Source: Nocardia sp. NBC_00403 (GTDB taxonomy: Bacteria > Actinomycetota > Actinomycetes > Mycobacteriales > Mycobacteriaceae). From it: a stretch of 64,000 nucleotides of DNA. This document shows positions 37,539-48,100 of the stretch, one piece after another. The DNA is taken from contig NZ_CP107939.1 in assembly GCF_036046055.1 (NCBI RefSeq), positions 2,170,001 through 2,234,000 on the forward strand, read 5' to 3'. The first letter of the stretch is position 1. The number at the start of each line of letters is the position of its first letter. The position numbers and the translations under genes are program-made. The notes below the pieces were generated by a model, which did not search any database, had not been told where the DNA came from, and saw only the letters and a program-made list of their open reading frames with translations.

Positions 37539-39038
37539 TCAGCTCGGTTCGGGAGTTTTCACCTTCTTGAAGAACAGCAGGTCGGTGTGCGGCACTGTTT
37601 CGGCGGTTTGCCGAATCCCATTGGCAGGCAGGTGGGTCAGCTTGGCGAACATAGGGGAATTGCCGAACGCGGCGCGGACTTGGGTTTCGGACGCGTAGTC
37701 CGCGCCGTAGTCGGCCAGCGTCGCGAAATCCATGGGCGCGAGCGGCTCGTCGAGCGGCGCCTGTCCGCTCGGTCGGCCGAGGGCGGCGTACTGCGTGGCC
37801 TTGCCGCCCTCGTACCGGCACAGTTCATAGGCCATGTTCTCGGTGGCGGCCACGCTGATTACCGGCCAGCGGGTCGAAAGCTGCAGCGCCAGTGGATGTC
37901 TGCCGACATTCGCCAGCTCCCATTTCAGGCTCATCACGGTCACCGAGCCCGGGTAGGGCGCTTCGATGAGCACCATGTCATCGCCCAGCTCGGTCGCCGA
38001 GTTCAGTTCGAGATCGGCTGCGCTCCAGATGATTTCCACGCCGCCGAGATGGGTCGAGCCGATCGCGGGCTGCGCACCGTCGGCCGCATACGCGGCGATG
38101 ACCGCGGCGCGGACCTGAGCGACGGCGTCACCGGCCGAACAGCGCACGCTCAGTGCCCCGAAGGTCGTGGCGATCTCGACCGGTCGCGACGGCGGATCGG
38201 GCATCGCGCCGGGGGTCAACGGCTTGATGCCGACCAGGGCCAGTTTCCAGTTGATCTCTTCGATCGTGGAGAGGTCGCCCGCGGTCTGGTAGAGGATCTG
38301 CTGCTGGGTCAGCCGTCCGGCGCGTTCGAGCGTCGGGCAATCCAGCTTCGCGAGGGCGCTATAGGACTTGACGGTGAGGTCGATGTCCTCGATGCGCGTC
38401 TGGCGCAGTTGTGTCGTCATTTCGGGCGAGGTCAGTGCCGCATATCGCTCGCGATACATCGCGATGGCCTGCTTGCGCTGTCTGCCGACCATGAGGGTGC
38501 GCAGCAGCGTGCTCAGACTGGCGAGGTACTTGCCGGATTGATCCGGATTCGCCGCGAACAGCCTGCTGCGGATCCGCACCGCATCCTCGGACGCGGCGAC
38601 AGCGGTCTTCGGATCCAGCCTGCACAACCACACTCCGCACTTCGACAGCGCGTCGGCGCACACACCGGCCGCCTGCGGATGGGTGTGCGCCACTTGCCGA
38701 TAGGCGCCACAGGCGCTGCGGATAGTGCTTGCCGCCAGTTCGCGGTGGCCGATGTGACGAGCGGCCTGTTCGAACACGCGCAGCGCGTCCTGTACCTCGC
38801 CCGCGAACTGTGCGGACACCTGTCCGGCGGTCAGCCAGTGCAGCCGAATGGCGACTGCTTCTTGCGCGGGCGCCAAGGCTTCGGCAGTCCGGTCGCGGCC
38901 GGAGCCGCTCTTCGTGGCGACCAACTCCTTGGCCAATTCGACCAACGACGTGGCCAATCGCAGCTGGGCTTCGATCGACCGGTCTCTCGCCGCCCCTCGA
39001 TCCGCAGCCACTCGGCGCTCGATCGAGCTCAGATCCAT
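37539..39038 (-). CDS. Uncharacterised protein with TPR-like helical repeats
   Basis: A protein of 499 residues that I do not recognise. The ATG at 39038 is preferred (GGGAGTTGGGA upstream). The N-terminal 270 residues are alpha-helical with alanine-rich, TPR-like repeats (RSIEAQLRLATSLVELAKEL; AVAASEDAVRIRSRLF). The second half is mixed alpha/beta (GALSVRCSAGDAVAQVRAAV; ATELGDDMVLIEAPYPGSVT) and may be a sensor or binding domain. No signal peptide is present. It lies 39 bp upstream of dtd on the same strand. Its long overlapping plus-strand frame is not coding. Confidence 0.65.
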   Translation of the reverse strand: MDLSSIERRVAADRGAARDRSIEAQLRLATSLVELAKELVATKSGSGRDRTAEALAPAQEAVAIRLHWLTAGQVSAQFAGEVQDALRVFEQAARHIGHRELAASTIRSACGAYRQVAHTHPQAAGVCADALSKCGVWLCRLDPKTAVAASEDAVRIRSRLFAANPDQSGKYLASLSTLLRTLMVGRQRKQAIAMYRERYAALTSPEMTTQLRQTRIEDIDLTVKSYSALAKLDCPTLERAGRLTQQQILYQTAGDLSTIEEINWKLALVGIKPLTPGAMPDPPSRPVEIATTFGALSVRCSAGDAVAQVRAAVIAAYAADGAQPAIGSTHLGGVEIIWSAADLELNSATELGDDMVLIEAPYPGSVTVMSLKWELANVGRHPLALQLSTRWPVISVAATENMAYELCRYEGGKATQYAALGRPSGQAPLDEPLAPMDFATLADYGADYASETQVRAAFGNSPMFAKLTHLPANGIRQTAETVPHTDLLFFKKVKTPEPS

Positions 39039-39682
39039 CGCGATCCCAACTCCCGCATCAACCTTCCGCGTACGGTCGTCGATCGGCCGCATCCATGCCC
39101 GCCGAGTCTGCCATAAATCCGGGCAGCGTGCGCCGGTAGTCGCAGCTCGAACCGGGCACGGCAGAGCTATCGGTGGCGGCGCTGCGCGTCACTGCCACGG
39201 CACCTTCAGTTGACATCGTGCGGATAGCGACTACACCACCATGGAGTTCACCAATGTGGAGGCGCACACTCCTGTCCCTATCCGCGGTGGGCGAACGCGG
39301 ATGCGCACCCGGACGACCTGATTGCCGCGGCCCGCATCGCCTTCGCCGGCCATTGGACTGCTCCACTCCGGTGCCAGGGAAGCCGACCTGATCGGCAAAA
39401 TCGAAGAGTTCAACCACCGGGCAGCCCAGGAGGTCGGCCACCGTGCGACCGCTCGGGGCGGTGCTGCCCGCCAATGGATTCGGCGTCGCCGGTGCGCGGG
39501 TTGACGGGTCGCCGGTCGAGTCGCAGTTCGGACGCAGTACCGGCCGGACTCGCGGCTCCGGTTCGACAGATGCACGGCGTGTCGCTGTGCCAGTATGAGG
39601 GGGCAGTGACACAGCTCGGGCACAGCGGCAGCTTTCCCCACGCGGGTGCGGCCCCGTGCGCAGATGAGGAGATTGCGGCGAC
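39039..39682. other. Intergenic region, no convincing gene
   Basis: About 640 bp. A plus-strand piece at 39322-39504 has codon-like composition (ADLIGKIEEFNHRAAQEVGH) but only a TTG start directly after a stop, so it may be a gene remnant. The promoter of the immunity-like gene should lie near its end. No repeat or RNA was recognised. Confidence 0.4.
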
Positions 39683-41293
39683 GTGACCAGTCCAGACGAC
39701 GAGGCTCGCAACGACAAGGTCCAGAATCGTGCGGACGCCGGTGCTGCATTTCCCGGCAGTCGGGACCAGGAACAGGCGGTGCCCGGCGACCGGGTTTCCG
39801 ACGAAGACTTCATACGGGAGTTCATGAGGAGCTTCGAAGAGAACAACGACGATCCCGACATCGACTTCACCCTCATCGAGGACGTGCCGGATACGGACGT
39901 CGCCGAGCAGGCCAAGGAACTCAGTCATCAGATCGCCAGGGAACTGACCGCGCTCGGTCCGCAAGGGTGGCGCCAGCTGGACGCGGTGTTCGCGATGACG
40001 ACGTCCGCTGAGGTGGCACAGGTCGTCTTCTCCGACGACCAGCAGCGATCCGCGCGCATTCAGCCGACATCGGCGGTGCTCGAACTGGTCCGCGAACAAC
40101 GGCGCATGTCGGCTCAGCTCAGTGACGGTCCGTGGTGGCGGTTTGTCCTGACACTGACCAATGCCGGCGAGATCGAAGTCGATTACGACTACGGTGACGA
40201 GCCGTTCCCGGACGATCAGCTGTTTCCGGCCGAGGTCTACGCCGCGGATCTGGAGGTGTACCCGCGTGATTCGCTTCCGGTCTGGTTGGCGGCCTATGTC
40301 GGTCACGGTGGCAGGCAGTCCCGGACCGCGCACGCGGCGGCCGCGCAGGCTCGTGCGGACCGCGAAGCGGGCGTGCGGGCCTCGGTGTCGGAGCGCGATT
40401 TTCCGGCGTTCCCGGTGATGTGGTCGCGGTGGGCGGTGATGGCGGCAGCGTTCGTGGCGGCCGGATCAGATTGGGGCCCAAGGGTGTTGCCCGCGCTCGG
40501 CTGGTTCGAGGGCGCCAAGCGAAGTGGTTCGACGTTGTACGTGCTGCCCGGTGGCCGGGCTGTACTGTCGGGCGGCATCTGGAACGCGCCCGAGCTGGAT
40601 GCCACCTACAACGAGGGCGAGTCGATGCCGGCGCTGTACGCGGGCGCGCCGGAGTGGGTGGCCAATCCGGTGTTGAATCCGCGCGCGGCCAACGGTCTGC
40701 TGTCGTTCTGCTACTGGTGGGAGGGCGGTAGCTGGTATCGCGGTGAATCGCCGACCGCGGATCAGCTCAGTGATGCGGTGCCCGGTGTCTGGACTACCGA
40801 CACTGTGGTGCAGGTGATCGCCGGCTTGGTGGCCGAACAACCAACGGACCGTCAGCGCGCGGCTGTGCTCGATCTGGTGTCCGCCGCCGAGGTCGGTCTT
40901 GTCACCCGTGACACTGTGGTCGATGTATTCGGCGAGGACGGCACGTTCGACGTCGACAGCGCCCACTACCAGCTGATGATGGCCGGGGTAGCGATGATGT
41001 TGCCCGAGCCGATGTCCGAAGTGGACGCGATCGCGCGGGTGCGGCAGTTCATTGTGGACCGGGGGATGGACACATCCGGGTATCCGCTGGAGGAGCTGCG
41101 CGCCGATCGGATCAGTGTCGGCTGGATGGTGTTCGTGCCGACCCGACCGGGCGAGATCTCGATCGGGCGCGCGATCTTCTATATCGCCGATGACGGTGTG
41201 CTGGAGCAGTCTTCGTCGTCGGTGGCGCCGTCGGTGTACATCGCCGAGTTCGAGCAGCGCTTCCAGCAGCGGCACGGTTCGGTAGAGGCCTGA
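39683..41293 (+). CDS. Polyimmunity-type protein (YezG-like plus YrhB-like domains)
   Basis: A protein of 536 residues; GTG start with GAGGAG 11 bases upstream. An acidic N-terminus leads into a segment at about 95-215 resembling YezG/DUF600 immunity proteins (WWRFVLTLTNAGEIEVDYDY, LEVYPRDSLPVWL). A central Trp-rich region (about 225-380) may be another immunity fold. The C-terminal 90 residues (ISVGWMVFVPTRPGEISIGR, YIAEFEQRF) resemble the YrhB/Imm35 type. YezG and YrhB families protect against polymorphic toxins, and the gene lies just upstream of the giant effector. No signal peptide, so cytoplasmic. The domain calls are by eye. Confidence 0.6.
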   Translation: MTSPDDEARNDKVQNRADAGAAFPGSRDQEQAVPGDRVSDEDFIREFMRSFEENNDDPDIDFTLIEDVPDTDVAEQAKELSHQIARELTALGPQGWRQLDAVFAMTTSAEVAQVVFSDDQQRSARIQPTSAVLELVREQRRMSAQLSDGPWWRFVLTLTNAGEIEVDYDYGDEPFPDDQLFPAEVYAADLEVYPRDSLPVWLAAYVGHGGRQSRTAHAAAAQARADREAGVRASVSERDFPAFPVMWSRWAVMAAAFVAAGSDWGPRVLPALGWFEGAKRSGSTLYVLPGGRAVLSGGIWNAPELDATYNEGESMPALYAGAPEWVANPVLNPRAANGLLSFCYWWEGGSWYRGESPTADQLSDAVPGVWTTDTVVQVIAGLVAEQPTDRQRAAVLDLVSAAEVGLVTRDTVVDVFGEDGTFDVDSAHYQLMMAGVAMMLPEPMSEVDAIARVRQFIVDRGMDTSGYPLEELRADRISVGWMVFVPTRPGEISIGRAIFYIADDGVLEQSSSSVAPSVYIAEFEQRFQQRHGSVEA

Positions 41294-41301
41294 TCCGCTT
41301 T

Positions 41302-41586
41302 ATGGTGCAAAGCCGATACCCCACCGAAGACGAGCTGCGCCGCAACTTCGAGCGCGAACTCGCCTCGGTCAGCTCCGGCGGCGGCCTTCGTTCGGAGACC
41401 GGGCTGGACATCGAGACGGATGCCGCGCTGGTCGAGATCGCCAAGGCCTACCCGAATGTGCCGGAAACGCTGGTCACGGCCGCCCGCGCGGCCTTCACCG
41501 GCCAACTGGACGGATCCAATGCGACGACCCGCCGGACCGAGCTGAAACGCATGCTTGCCGAACACAATCGGCGTAAGGGGCCCTAG
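41302..41586 (+). CDS. Small uncharacterised protein
   Basis: A 94-residue protein, unrecognised, 8 bp after the polyimmunity-like gene and probably co-transcribed. It is charged and helical (EDELRRNFERELASV at the start, TRRTELKRMLAEHNRRKG at the end), with no cysteine, signal peptide or membrane segment. Weak ribosome site. The position suggests an accessory or immunity role. Confidence 0.55.
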   Translation: MVQSRYPTEDELRRNFERELASVSSGGGLRSETGLDIETDAALVEIAKAYPNVPETLVTAARAAFTGQLDGSNATTRRTELKRMLAEHNRRKGP

Positions 41587-41804
41587 TCGCCCCGTGACGC
41601 GAAACCGTTCCGGCGTTTCCGGGTCCGGGACAATCGGTACCAGCCATCATCGGATCATCTGTGTGGCAACAAGATCGAAGTAGCAGCATGGCCGAGAGAG
41701 TCGAAATCGAAAGCGGCCGTCTTCATTGACGGTTTACTGACCAGCGGCGTGCTTTTCGTGCGATCATCGGATGTGAAGGGTATTGCGAGAGCAGGAGCTT
41801 CGGC

Positions 41805-42122
41805 ATGGGCAGATTCGAGAACTATGAAGAGAAGTTCCGTGCCGCCGGTGAAGACACCGCCAAGGTCCATGGTTCGTTGACCAGGTTGATTACCGCCGTG
41901 AACTCGGCGATGTCGGTCGGTTCGACCGCGTGGGGCCCGGACAAGTTCGGCAGCAAATTCGCGGACGGTCCCGAAGGTTTCGTCCAGTCGATGACGAATA
42001 TGGTCGGTGGCACCCAGAGTATGGCCGATTCGTTCGCCAACATGTCCGAGGGGCAGTACCGCGCCGCGGAGACCGTCAAGAGGCATGAGCAGGCCTCGGA
42101 GGACGGCTTCGAGCAAGTCTGA
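41805..42122 (+). CDS. WXG100/ESX-like small protein
   Basis: A 105-residue helical protein with a central turn AWGPDKFGSKF that resembles the WXG hairpin of type VII secretion substrates, flanked by two helices. AGGAG lies 7 bases before the ATG. It precedes the YbaB-like and giant genes on the same strand and is a plausible co-secreted partner or chaperone. Proteins of this sort often sit before large T7SS effectors in actinobacteria. Confidence 0.65.
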   Translation: MGRFENYEEKFRAAGEDTAKVHGSLTRLITAVNSAMSVGSTAWGPDKFGSKFADGPEGFVQSMTNMVGGTQSMADSFANMSEGQYRAAETVKRHEQASEDGFEQV

Positions 42123-42195
42123 GGCGAGTGTTCGACACCGACCGGGTCCGGTAGCTGTCGCCGGGCGAACCACCGGATGGTTGAAGAGGGTGGGT

Positions 42196-42714
42196 ATGAC
42201 AGAACAGCAAGACGAGGGGGATATGGCATCGGTTATCGATGCCTTTCACGAGCAGATGCACGCCATCGCGAAGGCGCAGCAGCAGCGGGTCAAGCTGATC
42301 GGCACGGCCACTTCGCGCGACAAGATGGTGACGGTCTCCGTGAACGCCAATGGTGTTGTCATCGAGACCAAGTTCTCCGCGAGCATCGGTGAGATGAGCT
42401 ACGACGAGATCGCCAAGCTGGTGACCAAGACCGCGCAGGACGCCGCCGCCGACGTGACCAGGAAGAGTCACGCGTTGGCAGCACCGCTGGCCGACCGACG
42501 TGCGCGGCTGCCCAAGCTGTCGGAAGTGATCGAAGGCATGCCCGACTTCGAACGCGAAATACCGCTCGAGCCACCGGTTTCCACGGCGCCGCCGGGAGCG
42601 CCCGAGCGCACGGTCGAGGACACCGGCGCCGTTATGACATTCACTGATGTGGAGGACTTCGACCACAGCCGAAAAGCCGAGCCCACATCTGGGATCAGCG
42701 AATCCAGCTGGTAG
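42196..42714 (+). CDS. YbaB/EbfC-like protein
   Basis: A protein of 172 residues. The N-terminal 90 residues match the YbaB/EbfC nucleoid-associated fold: DKMVTVSVNANGVVIETKFS and SYDEIAKLVTKTAQDA. A proline-rich, acidic tail follows. YbaB-like proteins often stand next to ESX-type substrate genes in actinobacteria; their role there is unclear. It lies 18 bp before the giant gene and in the same frame, separated by two stops. Confidence 0.75.
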   Translation: MTEQQDEGDMASVIDAFHEQMHAIAKAQQQRVKLIGTATSRDKMVTVSVNANGVVIETKFSASIGEMSYDEIAKLVTKTAQDAAADVTRKSHALAAPLADRRARLPKLSEVIEGMPDFEREIPLEPPVSTAPPGAPERTVEDTGAVMTFTDVEDFDHSRKAEPTSGISESSW

Positions 42715-42732
42715 GACTAGGGCGGCTCGGCT

Positions 42733-45147
42733 ATGGCGATTATGATCCCCGGCTGGCTGCAATGGCTGGAGTGGGTCGCCGGCACGGACTGGCCCGAGGG
42801 CAACGAGGATCTGCAGAAGGCGCTCGGGGAAGCGCTGCTCGATGTCGGCGACGATCTGCGGAGCATGTCGATTCCGGAGGCGCAGGCCGCGATCAAGTCA
42901 CTGCTTATCGCATACCCGGATGGTGAGGGCAAGGAGCAGATCGAGCGCGAGCTCAAGAAGCTCATCTCCGGCAAGGGTTCGATGGAAGACCTGGTCACGG
43001 CCTTCCAGCAGATGGGCAGATCGGCAAAGGATTTCGCGGGACAGATCCGGTCGAACAAACTCAATGGGATCTTCTCTCTCGCCTGGCTGGCCGCGGAGTT
43101 GGCCTATGCGCTGACCCTCGGCCCGGGAGCGCCGTTCGCGCAAGCCGGCGCGATCGCGGCCGTGCAGACCGCCTTTCGGTGGCTCGGTACCCGGCTACTC
43201 AGCGTCATCGGCTCGATCGTGGGTCGAATGGCTATCTCGCAGAGCGCGAAACTCATTCTCACCAAGCTCGTCTACGAGATCGTCCAAGAAGCCTTCACCG
43301 AGGTGATTCAGGGCACCTTGCAAGAGCTCGCCGTCCAGGGGCTCAATGTCAGCCAGGACTTCCAGGACAAGATGCACTGGGACCAGGTCGGGACGAACGC
43401 CTGGATCTCGGCGGTGGCCGGTGGTGCCGGCGGCGCAGCGGGTCACGGCATGCACGGTCTGATGCACCGGACGCCGCTGGGCGACGCACGCTGGCAGGGC
43501 ATGTTCAAGGGCGCGGTCGTCGGCGCGGGCGCGGGTCTGGCGGGCGCGGGTGCGGCGTATGTGTCCACTGGTTTGTCGGGCGGCGGTTGGGAACTCGACC
43601 CGCGCATGCTCACCGGCGGCGCGCTCTCCGGCGTCGGTCCCAGCGCGGCGCACGGGTGGCGGGGATCGTCGAATTACGCGGGCGGCCCGATGGACAATGG
43701 GCGGGGGCCGGGTTCGAACGTCGGTGTCGCGACCCCTCGGACCGACGGTAGTACCCCCACTACGCCTTCGAGCGTCGACACCACCGGTGCGACAAACGCC
43801 GCCGCGACCAACCCGACGACCGATGCCGCCGCCAACGGTGCCGCCGCCAACGGTGCGGCCGACAGCGGCACGAGCAGCCTTGCCGCACAAGGCAACAGCG
43901 GCGGACGAGCGAACGGCTCGGATGGCGGCGGCGCGGAGACGGGTGACTCGACGTCGGCGCAGAGCGGATCGAACGGATCGGCCGAAACCGGAAACCGGAA
44001 TGGTGCGAACACTGACCAGACAGGCTCTGCCACTACCGATTCTGGTGCGTCCACCAGTCAAGCGAGCTCGACCGGGAGTGATTCCGGCGGATCGGGCAGT
44101 CAATCCAGCTCTGCCACCAGCGATTCGAACACCTCCGACAGCGCGTCCGTGGCGAACGGCGCCGAAACAGGCACGGCTGCGAACGGTTCCGGTGTCGGCA
44201 CCACAACTGGCGCCGACGTCGGTACCGGCGCCGACGGCAGCGCGACTTCGCCACAACCGGGCGGCCCGTCGGCTGACACGCAGCAGCCCGGTGCCACGCA
44301 GTCGAGTCCCGTCTCCTCGAATAGCGGCCTGACCAACGCGGGTTCGCCTACCGGGCCGATGGCCATGCCGAGCGCAGACACCCCATCAGCCGGCATGGCC
44401 GGCGCGGGGTCGGTTGGATCCGTGGCGAGTGGGCCCGCCGCAACGGGGGCGACCGCGAGCGTGCCATCGACCGCGACGCCATCGCAGGCAGGCTCGCCCG
44501 CCTCCACATCTACTGGGACATCGTCCGGATCCGCTTCGGTGGGATCGCCGCAGACCGGTTCCTCGACCGCGCCGAGCGCGGCGCGGCCCAACACCGGTGC
44601 CGTTGACAGCACTGCCGATACCTCTGTGTCAGACGGCAGCTCGCCGACGGCCGACATCGACGGCGCTCAATCGGCGCCCGACACCGGGCCGCCACGCGCC
44701 GGTGCCGCGGGTTCGTCCACCACGGGAAGGTCGGCGCCGGGCGGCGCAGGCGCTGTGCAGGCAGATACTGCTGATTCTGAAGCACCACAGGCACTTACAC
44801 CCGAGTCGGACGCGGATGCCGATGCGGAGCTCGGTGCGAACGCTGACCCGTTGCTGCCCGAAGACGGTCTGGTTATCCCAGGTCCGCTCGGCGCTCCAGC
44901 AGCGGCCGACGGCCCGAACCGGGTGTCGGGTGACCGGGCCGGACGAGTCACAGCCGACAGCGATGCCGAGGGCGCGACCGACGCGGACGCCGACGGCGCG
45001 ACCGATACCGATGCCGACGGCAAGGCGGATACCGACACCGACGGCAAGGCGGATACCGACACCGAAGGCAAGGCAGATACCGGCCGTGCCGCGCAGCGCC
45101 CCAGGGTGTTGCCGGAGAATTTCGCGCCGCCCTCCGACGTCGAAAGC
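42733..45147 (+). other. Giant protein: N-terminal domain and low-complexity linker
   Basis: Residues 1-310 form a helical domain starting MAIMIPGWLQWLEWVAGTDW, common at the N-terminus of actinobacterial T7SS-type toxins, with two Gly/Ala-rich hydrophobic stretches near 225-285. Residues 311-805 are Ser/Thr/Gly/Ala/Asn/Asp-rich and disordered. At 44971-45084 five copies of an 8-residue unit (GATDADAD, GATDTDAD, GKADTDTD, GKADTDTE, GKADTG) give DxDxDG spacing like calcium-binding type-3 repeats. Confidence 0.7.
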
Positions 45148-48100
45148 GCGAACGCGCAGTCCGCGCTGGCCAAGCTAGGCGCGAACGCGAGCCCGCAGGA
45201 CCTCCTACACGGCGATCCAGGACATCCCGACGCGACCGCGCGCGCCGAGGAACGAGCCCGTGCCAACGCGGAATGGTGGAATCCGCTCTCCGCCGACGAG
45301 AAGACGGGGATGGTGCGGGCGCATCCGGAGGTGATCGGCAACGCGCCCGGTATCGATGCAGTGTCGGCGAACGACGCGAACCGGCTGCAGATGGCCAGGA
45401 AATTGAGCGATCTCATCGGGCGTGACGATTTGACGCGGGCCGAACGCAAACAGTTGGCCAATCTCCGCGCCACGGTGCGCGCCTTGGCGGCGGCTCAGCT
45501 ACAGGCGGCCGCGGTCGATCCGGACCTGCCGGTGCACGTGGTGGCCTACGACTCGACCGCGTTCGGTGGAAAGGGCAGGGCTGCGGTTGCTTTCGGCAAT
45601 ATCGACACGGCCGACCACCTGTCTTGGCATGTGGCAGGTAAGCACGGCACCGTCGCACAGCTCGGCGCGAGTTTAAGTGCCGCGCTGAATCAGTACCAGT
45701 CGTCGGTGGCCAAAGTTCGTACCGGCGAGTCGATCGCGTCGATCGCATGGGTCGGCTATGACGCACCTGCCGGGGGCAGGTTCGGAGCCGCTCGGCAGGC
45801 GTTCACGCTTGGGCACGCCAGGGCGGGTGCGAATCTGCTGCTGCGTGACATCGCCGCCTCCGACGCGGCTCGGGCGGTGCCGAGCGGGCCGGATGGAACG
45901 CCGACCAACAAGGTCATCGCCTACGGCTACGGCGTCGATGTCGCCGAGGCGGCGGGTAAGGGCGGCCGCCTGCAGGGCCTTGCCACCGATGTGGTCCTGA
46001 CCGGTCTACTCGGTGAGCCGATCATCAAGGCTGGGCACTTCGGCAGTGCTGTCCGGGTCCATGCCGCTGCGTCGCCGAACCTGTTCAGCCGGCTCGACTC
46101 GCCGGTGCCGGACCGCGCGAATCCGCCGAGCGGCGTACCGACGAACACGCTGTATCGGATTGATGTGATCGCGGCCGACCGCGTCGGCACCACGGCGCAT
46201 CAGAATCCCGACACCGATTCATCCGATCAGGCCCCGCCGCAAGCGGACACCGACCCGCCTCCCGTGTCGGAGAACAACTGCGCCGAGCGTGCGCTGTGGC
46301 GGGCGGCCAGGCAGACCGGCAACGAGGCGATCTCGGTGCTGGAGCCTGGCTCGATCGGCCCAGAAGGGTTGGGCTGGCGCGACCTGCAAGCCGCGGCCGG
46401 CGGTGATCTGACCCCGGTTTCCGGCACCAGGAAACGTTCGGCCCATCAGATGATCGCCGACGGCCTGAAGTATCTGCGCGGCAAGTCGACAGTGCTCGTC
46501 GTCGACGAGCACCACGGACCGGTCGACCAGCACGGTGTCGGCTCGCACGCCTACGCCATGTACTTCGACAAGGCCACCGGCAAGGTCATGGTGGACGATC
46601 CGCTGCGCAGCGACCAGCCGTTCGAGTTCGATCCGGACACCGCGCCCGACGTAAAGGGCACCTGGGGTGTCTTCTACGGTGCGGAGGGCGAGCTGTTGCG
46701 CCCGCTCGCGGCGGGCAGCGGCGCCGAAGACGACAGCGACCTGGTACGACCCGGATCGCCCATCGGTGAAACCGATCCCGCCGAACCTGGCGACACCATC
46801 CCCGGTCGGCCGCCGGTGCCGGACGGGCCGATCACCGATGCCGAGAACGACCTCGCGACGGCCGCGGTGGCCGCGCTCGGCGAGAACGCCGAACCCCAGC
46901 AGTTACTGCACGACGACTACACCGGTGATGTCGCTGCCCAGGCGCGCGCCAAAGCCGAGGACAATGCCGACTGGTGGTACAACCGCATCGGCGCCGAGCA
47001 GCGCGAGGCGATGATCCGGGTGCACCCGGAATTGGTCGGCAACGCCGACGGCATCCCGGTCGAGGCGCGCGACCGTGCGAATCGCCTTGCACTGGAACGT
47101 GATCTGACAAGCTACCGGATGCGGACCCCGGAGCGGCTCGGTGCTGGTCAGCTGGTCAATTCGGAGTTCAACCGCGCGGAGCCCGATCACCTGCGCAACT
47201 TGATCGCGACCAGGGAGGCGCTGCAGCGTGCGGATCGTCTTGCCGCCGCGCTCGATCCGATTGTCGCCGTCCCGGTCGTGCAGGTGCTGTCCTATAACTC
47301 ATTGCTCTTCGGCGGCCAGGGTCGTGCGGTGGTGTCCTTCGGTGACCTCGACGCGGCGGCGGCGGTGTCCTGGCATGTGCCCGACAGCGGTGCCTCGCTG
47401 CGCAATCTGGGTGACCAGTTGCTCGAGGCCGCCGGCCACTACGAGGCGACGGCACACGCCGATCCACATCTTCCCGCCGCCGCGGTCGCCTGGCTGGGCG
47501 CCGAAGTTTCGTCCAACCATCTATTGCCTGGTGCGCGTAGGAATGCTGAAGCGGGCGGCCACCGACTGGTGGGGGACCTCGCCGGTTTCGACGCCACCAG
47601 GTCCGCCGCCGCCGGCCACGCCCGTGCCGAAGGCAACGAGGTGGCTGCGCCGCACACCAATCATCTCTTCGGGCATCGATATGGTTCCACCACAGTTGGT
47701 TTCGCTGGTGCGGACGGCAGGCTGGCCGGACTGGCCGGCAGCGTCACGCTCACCGGGACACGCGACGCTGGGCCGATCAGGACCGCACGGGAGTTCGGGA
47801 TCGGTGACCACGTCTACGTGGCGACCTCGGCAAGAGACCGCACGGCCGCAGTGGCCGCCGCTCCCGGCAGGGTGGCCAGGTTTGTCGGGCTGACTTCGAG
47901 TGCGGACCCGACCGCTGCGGCGTTCGGCGCGCGACCTGTCGCGGTGGACAATCCGGGCAATCGCCGCGCGCCGTTGTCGGAGCTGTACTTCCACACCGAT
48001 CCGGAAGGCCGAATCCCGACCGAAGCACTGCGGAACTTCGGCCGGATCGCGGCCGGCCGCGGTGTCGACGTGACTGTCCCCACGCGCACCGACGCGGAAG

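Noticed and set aside
37503..39116. Plus-strand open frame of 537 codons
   Set aside because: It mirrors the minus-strand gene at 37539-39038, which has a sensible start and protein-like composition; the plus frame does not.
39322..39504. Small plus-strand frame with protein-like content
   Set aside because: It starts only with TTG directly after a stop, has no ribosome site and no neighbour in frame; a remnant at best.
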